NCBI RefSeq assembly: GCF_022549775.1
Contig: NZ_JAKZGP010000002.1
Span: 62,001 to 126,000, forward strand
Origin: Belliella filtrata
GTDB lineage: Bacteria > Bacteroidota > Bacteroidia > Cytophagales > Cyclobacteriaceae
Direction: 5' to 3'
Length of the DNA: 64,000 nucleotides
The position numbers were made by a program, and so were the translations under genes. Under the pieces are notes generated by a model. That model was not told the DNA's origin. It did no database searches and saw nothing but the letters and a program-made list of their open reading frames with translations. Of this stretch, positions 59,836-64,000 are shown piece by piece (the stretch's first letter is position 1; every line of letters starts with the position of its first letter).

Positions 59836-59880
59836 GGAGCGCTGAAAAACGCCAACCATAGAATAAATTCACAAACTTTC
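59836..59880. repeat. Copy B of the GCTGAAAAACRCCAAC repeat
   Basis: GCGCTGAAAAACGCCAAC followed by AGAATAAATT, matching copy A at 5028-5071. It lies in the gap between tandem family members 2 and 3. Confidence 0.45.
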
Positions 59881-59896
59881 TAAAGCACATGATCCC

Positions 59897-60517
59897 ATGC
59901 AAAAGCTAACCTCCAATCCCTTATCAACGACTCTTCTGGATGATGAAAAATACGATATTGTACACAGCAATACTGAAGATAAAGAAAACTTTCAATTTGA
60001 AAGATACAAGCACGGTGTTTTTGATTATTCATTTTACAAGGATTTACCTTGGGGATCAAAAAAGACTACGCAGGAACCGTTATGCATGATCTCGTTTATA
60101 CCTATTGCCGGATTCAAATTAAACAGATTGCACTCGCTAGCAGGACTGAAACAAAGATCCCAAGAATTATTCATTTGTGATAGGATTAACTGGAAAAAGG
60201 CTAAACCACAACATAAGCATTTATCAAAAAGCTGGGATGAACCAGGTTTTAACTTTTTGAGTGATCAATTGAATGTAAACTATTACTACTCACTTAAATT
60301 TGCGATATCGTGTTTGGGATCGGATGGGAAACGACTATCCTTGGGCATTCCTAACAATGGTTCACAGATCACACTTGGTGACCTGGTGAAACTACTCTCT
60401 TTTACAGCGCCCAAGGAGCTTCTTGAGTTCAGGAATGTTGGCCCCAAAAAAGCAGCTTACCTGTATTCATTGCTCACAGATGCGGGAATTTCTCTGGATG
60501 AGAAGAACTATTTGTAA
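59897..60517 (+). CDS. Unrecognised protein, tandem family member 3, alpha-CTD-like C-terminus
   Basis: 206 residues, the same length as member 1, with matching blocks FIPIAGFKL (cf. MIPKKGIKL), LSKSWDEPGFNFL (109-121), LSLGIPNNGSQ (cf. LFLGIPHSTYD) and the end LLEFRNVGPKKAAYLYSLL then DAGISLDEKNYL. The helix-hairpin-helix-like GPKK lies at 182-185. Near-identical ends (ISLDPKNY / ISLDEKNY) show a recent common ancestor. No recognised function. Confidence 0.7.
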   Translation: MQKLTSNPLSTTLLDDEKYDIVHSNTEDKENFQFERYKHGVFDYSFYKDLPWGSKKTTQEPLCMISFIPIAGFKLNRLHSLAGLKQRSQELFICDRINWKKAKPQHKHLSKSWDEPGFNFLSDQLNVNYYYSLKFAISCLGSDGKRLSLGIPNNGSQITLGDLVKLLSFTAPKELLEFRNVGPKKAAYLYSLLTDAGISLDEKNYL

Positions 60518-60537
60518 GCAAAATTATTGGTTCAACT

Positions 60538-61077
60538 TTAATTAGTTGTTATTTTTTTTATTGCATATATTTGATTAAGATCTCTTGTGAAGTTTTCAAG
60601 TTCATTTGTTATGGTTTTAAAAAAGCCTGAATATTCAAGGATTTTCTCATGAGTTAAAGAATCTTCAGATTCAAGTAAATTAACTATGCTCAGCATGGTT
60701 GTCACGGGCCTGCGCAGTACATGTGATATATCAAAGGATATTTGTTCCAAGGCTGCTTCATACTGAAAATGATGTGAAACATCAGAAAGTGAACCATACA
60801 TAATGGTCGTTCCATTTTCTTATTTTAAAGGCATTGCATTCAAAGCATGCCATTTATAGTCATCATTGTGCTTTACTCTATATTCATGACAAAGTTTCTT
60901 TTCAACCCTTACAGATTTAATTATTGCCTTTTGAACATCTTCTTTATCCTCCGGATGAACAACTGTAAATCCGATATATGGGTTTTTGAGCCAGTCATTT
61001 AACTTTATTTCAGGGTGGATAATTTTCATTCCTTTACTGAGAAAGTTGAATTGAAAAAAAAAAAAAATTAGTATCAT
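60538..61077 (-). pseudogene. Remnant of a PAS-domain sensor histidine kinase
   Basis: One frame on the minus strand reads a PAS fold (HPEDKEDVQKAII, HEYRVKHNDDYKWHALNAMP) and then stops at TAA (60820-60822). It continues in the same frame with ENGTTIMYGSLSDVS and a kinase H-box region FDISHVLRRPVTTMLSIVNL. The end at 60538 lacks an ATPase domain, and the start runs into a poly-A tract at 61054-61068. The in-frame stop, the missing catalytic domain and the ragged start mark a decayed gene; a short PAS-only product cannot be excluded. Confidence 0.65.
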
Positions 61078-61197
61078 TTGTATCGATAACTATAAAGCGA
61101 AAATTCCACTTTTGCTTCATCCTTTTTAATTCTAATAAAACTTAGCAACTTCTCCTAAAAAATCCCAGAATATCAAAACCCAATTTTATACAACTGC

Positions 61198-61222
61198 TTG
61201 TACAAAAGGCTCTTTTGTACAA
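61198..61222. promoter_or_regulatory. Eleven-bp perfect inverted repeat upstream of a small gene
   Basis: TTGTACAAAAG, 3-nt loop GCT, CTTTTGTACAA. It ends 61 bp before the ATG at 61284. It could be an operator or a tight hairpin; there is no T-run. It includes TTGTACAA, also seen once in the susC-araC gap. Confidence 0.45.
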
Positions 61223-61283
61223 CTCCTAAAGGGTACATCATTGATAAATATGTTTCAAAGGGTTAAATTAAAGAAAAAGCCTA

Positions 61284-61517
61284 ATGATGAAACAGAACTT
61301 CTATTTGGGAAAAGAAAATGAAATGATGCGTCATGAATTGGTTGCTTGCTTTGGGAAAAATAAATATCCATCTGAAGCAACCGCATGGCTAGTCTTTTCC
61401 AGGTACAATTATTCTATCGGGAATAGGGGAAAATTCGTTCGTGACCAACTCTTGGATCTCAACTGTTACCATTGCAAGTTTTGTGGATCAGGGCATTTAG
61501 GTAGATTAAAAACATAA
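61284..61517 (+). CDS. Small CxxC protein, possibly a truncated HNH-type protein
   Basis: 77 residues. The end NCYHCKFCGSGHLG holds three closely spaced cysteines, including a C-x2-C pair, and KFVRDQLLDLNC precedes it. Bacteroidota HNH-type small proteins have a similar lead-in, followed by a conserved His-rich part that is missing here. It may be a truncated relative or a complete small zinc-binding protein; the evidence is thin. Confidence 0.35.
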   Translation: MMKQNFYLGKENEMMRHELVACFGKNKYPSEATAWLVFSRYNYSIGNRGKFVRDQLLDLNCYHCKFCGSGHLGRLKT

Positions 61518-61563
61518 AAATACAACAAAAGGTTTAAGCTAAAAACTAACTCAGTTTAGCAAG

Positions 61564-62247
61564 CTAATTCGTATCGTCATTTTTTTGAATACCAAAATTT
61601 TTGATTGCCCATGTTAGGATGGCTTTAGAAAGATCATTTTGAGAGATATTCATAAACACAGCCAAATACTTACTTGCAATTTGGAATAATAACGGATTGG
61701 TTTTGATTAAAAAATCCAATTTGTCACTTAAAGTATCATGCTCTTGCATTTGCTGGTACTGCCTGTAATCAGATTTGATTACTTTTTTGATATGTTTGCT
61801 TAGTTTATCTGGGGCACCATCAACAGACTTCAAAGATTCCATTAAATAGTCTATTGGAATAGCAGTTAGAGATACCTTATTAACAGCAACCCATTCATGG
61901 GTATCCACTTTCTTTTTGAAATAGCCAGTAGGGTCAGTTAAAAAAATAGATTGCATCAATTTGATTGATTTGTAAACTATTTTTTGTTCATAGGATAGCG
62001 TTCCCAATACAGCACCTTCATGTACAAAGATCAGGTGAGGGACATCCGCATAGGGGAATTTGATTTGCTTTCCTTGTTGAAAAACAACTTGTTTTGCATG
62101 CTCAAAAATCTCTTGGAAAGCTGCTCTAAAAATCATTCCATGCCTATGAGCGTAAAAGCCAATGTCCAATTTATATTTTATATTCTTACCCATCAATTGA
62201 CAACTTAAGTCTATAATTAAGAAATTAATATAATAAATTATCAGCAA
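61564..62247 (-). CDS. Divergent Crp/Fnr-like cyclic-nucleotide-binding-fold protein
   Basis: 227 residues from the first ATG; MGKNIKYKLDIGFYAH at 62193 is the more likely start because the preceding stretch is hydrophobic without being a normal leader. The barrel region (QIKFPYADVPHLIFVHEGAV, VNKVSLTAIPIDYLMESL) and long helix resemble Crp-like sensors in Bacteroidota. The C-terminus YLAVFMNISQNDLSKAILTW may be a helix-turn-helix. No partner gene is evident. Second such protein within 4 kb. Confidence 0.55.
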   Translation of the reverse strand: MLIIYYINFLIIDLSCQLMGKNIKYKLDIGFYAHRHGMIFRAAFQEIFEHAKQVVFQQGKQIKFPYADVPHLIFVHEGAVLGTLSYEQKIVYKSIKLMQSIFLTDPTGYFKKKVDTHEWVAVNKVSLTAIPIDYLMESLKSVDGAPDKLSKHIKKVIKSDYRQYQQMQEHDTLSDKLDFLIKTNPLLFQIASKYLAVFMNISQNDLSKAILTWAIKNFGIQKNDDTN

Positions 62248-62390
62248 AAAAAGTAGAGCTCTAAATTTTAATTTGAAAAATCAGTCCAACAAAACGTCAT
62301 TTTACCAACACTGGGAATCAAAAAGCCATTTTATCAAACAGCTGATTATCTGCCATCAAAAAAAAATTACAATAGCTTTTTAGCCTTGAA

Positions 62391-62645
62391 ATAAAAAAAG
62401 TAACATCGTTGCTTCCAGCACTCGGGTTAGTGCTCGGAGCAACAATGCCCTTGGCTTTTACAGGGCCAATCTCTAATAATCCTGCACATTCTTATGATCT
62501 TGTAACACAGGAAATCTCTCAGGATCCCATTCCACCAGGCCAGCCTTACAACTGTAACTTGCAAGAACAAGTATTGTGTACAATAGAACTTGATCAGTTT
62601 GGTGGACCAATACCTGCAACTATTCAGGAGGGTGCATTCCAATGA
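62391..62645 (+). CDS. Small secreted DUF6520-like protein with ATA at the expected start
   Basis: The frame reads IKKVTSLLPALGLVLGATM then PLAFTGP, an apparent signal peptide, then a short mature part containing two cysteines (YNCNLQEQVLC). DUF6520 proteins normally begin MKKxxxxLPALAxVLG; here the codon at the M position (62391-62393) is ATA. The only in-frame alternatives are TTG at 62409, which removes the positive end of the signal, or an internal ATG. It may be a start-lost gene or one using a rare start. A strong terminator follows at 62675. Confidence 0.45.
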   Translation: MKKVTSLLPALGLVLGATMPLAFTGPISNNPAHSYDLVTQEISQDPIPPGQPYNCNLQEQVLCTIELDQFGGPIPATIQEGAFQ

Positions 62646-62674
62646 TTATTATAAGTATTTAGATTACCAAAAAG

Positions 62675-62700
62675 GCGATCATGTTTGATCGCTCTTTTTT
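62675..62700 (+). terminator. Intrinsic terminator after the DUF6520-like gene
   Basis: GCGATCA, 4-nt loop TGTT, TGATCGC (62675-62692), then CTC... and a run of six T: a perfect 7-bp stem with T-tract on the plus strand, 30 bp past the stop. Confidence 0.85.
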
Positions 62701-63561
62701 ATTGTCGATTATTTTGTTGAATACCTGAGATTTGAATTTCATTTTCAGGAATCAGAAATGCATATCGATTATTTAAAGACAGTAAATTATATACTTGGTT
62801 ATCAAATGTTTTTCTAAAGTGACAAAATGTTCGGGGTCAAACCCTACCCTCTTCAAATCGATCCATCTTATCCCTCTAAAAAACAGTTGTTTTCTCCTTT
62901 CTATCATTATTTCAGTCAGCAACTCTTTGCCTAATAATGGTTCTAAGTGTTCTATATATTCTGGCTTATACCATTTAATTTTGAATAAAGCCAATGTTTC
63001 ATTTGCTTCAAATTCTCTACCTAATCTAGCATAACACTCAGTTAAAGTAAGATACAGTTCATCAATAGATAAGCCAGTGAAAGGACGAGTTCCACCCGTA
63101 TATGACCCTTTAAAAGTAGACATTCCATGAGGATTAGGTGTATTCAAAAACATCACTTTTCTTAAATCATCACCTGTTATTTGCTTATTAAGTACAGTAT
63201 CCAAAAACATGGAATTTGGTGCTATAGGTGAGGTATATAACATTTGCATAAAAAACCTGTGGTGAGGCCGCTCCATTCAAAAGATCTATTACTGTCAAAA
63301 TTTCCTCTCTCTACAAATAAGCCTTCTTTGCTACTGCTCCAAATGAAGTAAAGTTCTGACCTAGAGATAAGTAATTATCAGATGCTACTTCAGGATAAAT
63401 CGGTTCATAACCCATTACATTAAAATCACTATCAATAGCGTCCAAAGATCTTCCACATTATCAGGGACAACCAATGCTTTTTGTGGTTTTTCATCAAAAA
63501 AGACGGCACAACCCCAAAGAGGAGTAATGCATATGAATATGATTAATTTATATTTTGACAA
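62699..63561 (-). pseudogene. Frameshifted SusD/RagB-family lipoprotein
   Basis: Minus strand from 63561: KYKLIIFICITPLWGCAV (lipoprotein start), then a frame change near 63445 to AIDSDFNVMGYEPIYPEVAS. A stop and another change follow near 63300-63270 into TFKGSYTGGTRPFTGLS and LGKELLTEIMIERRKQLFFR (SusD C-terminal signature). A last shift near 62815 leads to NNRYAFLIPENEIQISGI, ending TAA at 62699. Start codon would be TTG. At least three disabling changes show decay. No adjacent susC remains, so this is a relic of a second glycan-import pair. Confidence 0.85.
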
Positions 63562-63618
63562 CTTAGTATTTGAATTCTATTACGAAAAAAATATGACAAA
63601 AGCAAATTTCCGCCTTCC

Positions 63619-63658
63619 ATTTCCTAAATAAGCTTCCCACAGACCTTATTTAGGAAAT
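63619..63658. repeat. Perfect 40-bp hairpin element, copy 2
   Basis: Identical over all 40 bases to copy 1 at 58534-58573: 14-bp arms, 12-nt loop. It lies 58 bp upstream of the SusD pseudogene start and 192 bp before the MauE-like gene. The same divergent-intergenic placement is seen for copy 1. Confidence 0.9.
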
Positions 63659-63849
63659 CATAGAAATTAACAGCCCAATAATTTTCGAGCCATTTCATTT
63701 ACCCCTAACTTCAATCAATAATCAATTAAAAATCAAGTGAATAATCCAGTAAGATAACCCATATGATAACACAAAAATCTTGCACTACAGATTACATATT
63801 AACATTCCATTGCTTTGAAGCATGGGATAAAACGAAAAAGGATAAGAAG

Positions 63850-64000
63850 ATGAAATTATACCATTATACTATAGCAAAAATTTGTTCGTGGATACTGGCC
63901 ATGGTCTTTATCTATACAGCTGTCAGTAAGGTATATGATTGGGAAGGTACGAAGAGATCATTGTATAACCAGGTATTTCCGATTTGGTTAGCAGATATCC
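63850..64000 (+). CDS. MauE/DoxX-family redox-associated membrane protein (partial)
   Basis: The frame runs off the right end after about 50 residues: MKLYHYTIAKICSWILAMVF, then IYTAVSKVYDWEGTKRSLYN and QVFPIWLADI. This matches the first helix and loop of the Bacteroidota MauE/DoxX-like proteins, which often accompany thiol-redox or thioredoxin-like genes. ATG at 63850 follows a purine-rich AAGGATAAGAAG and is preferred to an in-frame ATG at 63763, which would add 29 hydrophilic residues. Downstream partners are outside the window. Confidence 0.65.
   Translation, partial: MKLYHYTIAKICSWILAMVFIYTAVSKVYDWEGTKRSLYNQVFPIWLADI

Overview
The window looks like a chromosomal segment of a Bacteroidota bacterium, most likely Cytophagales/Cyclobacteriaceae-like. 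The evidence is a SusC/SusD pair, many lipoprotein signal peptides ending in Cys, dense unidirectional blocks of glycoside hydrolases, TAnnTTTG-type promoter elements and moderate-to-low GC. The family-level placement is inference. No tRNA, rRNA, CRISPR array or intact transposase was seen.

Positions 1-57035 are one very large polysaccharide-utilisation and sugar-catabolism locus, almost entirely on the minus strand. Only two regulators (an AraC protein at 41798-42733 and a GntR/LacI-type protein at 55986-57035) are on plus. Outer-membrane uptake is SusC/SusD (37050-41578). The enzyme set comprises GH127, a DUF5703 protein, a SASA-type esterase, GH106, four GH2 enzymes, GH43 and a GH43-like propeller, a PL1-type pectate lyase, GH78-like, a cytoplasmic GH31 alpha-xylosidase, a GH141-like beta-helix, a GH67/GH138-like protein and a BNR propeller. 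No sulfatases are present. This mix points to a complex plant pectin, with rhamnogalacturonan II (RG-II) the best guess. The extracellular and periplasmic enzymes would trim side chains, SusCD would import oligosaccharides, and sodium-solute and BASS-type transporters would move products inward.

The most distinctive part is 16788-22675. It carries a BASS-family transporter, an Asp/Glu-racemase-like protein, a DUF1537 acid-sugar kinase, a RuBisCO-like protein with an intact carbamylation-lysine motif, and a xylose-isomerase-like TIM-barrel protein. Together with a Gfo/Idh/MocA dehydrogenase this resembles the known D-apiose / D-apionate / 3-oxo-isoapionate pathways (OiaK, OiaX/OiaT, OiaC, ApsD). 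Apiose is an RG-II sugar, so polymer degradation and branched-sugar catabolism appear to be joined in one locus. A PhyH-family dioxygenase and a mandelate-racemase-type enolase enzyme sit between the hydrolases without an assigned step.

Control sequences recur. A GTACAGGAT-like box followed 19-21 bp later by a TAnnTT element stands before several transcription units. Three AATCGATT palindromes lie upstream of the GntR gene, and dyads fill the susC-araC gap.

From about 57150 to the right end the character changes to an accessory, decaying region. It holds a RadC remnant, a sensor-kinase remnant with an in-frame stop, and a frameshifted SusD pseudogene. It also holds two Crp/Fnr-like proteins, a DUF6520-like small protein whose expected ATG is ATA, and a perfect 40-bp hairpin present twice. 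Three tandem paralogues of an unrecognised family lie here, two of them ending in a segment resembling the RNA polymerase alpha C-terminal domain. The window ends inside a MauE/DoxX-like membrane protein gene.
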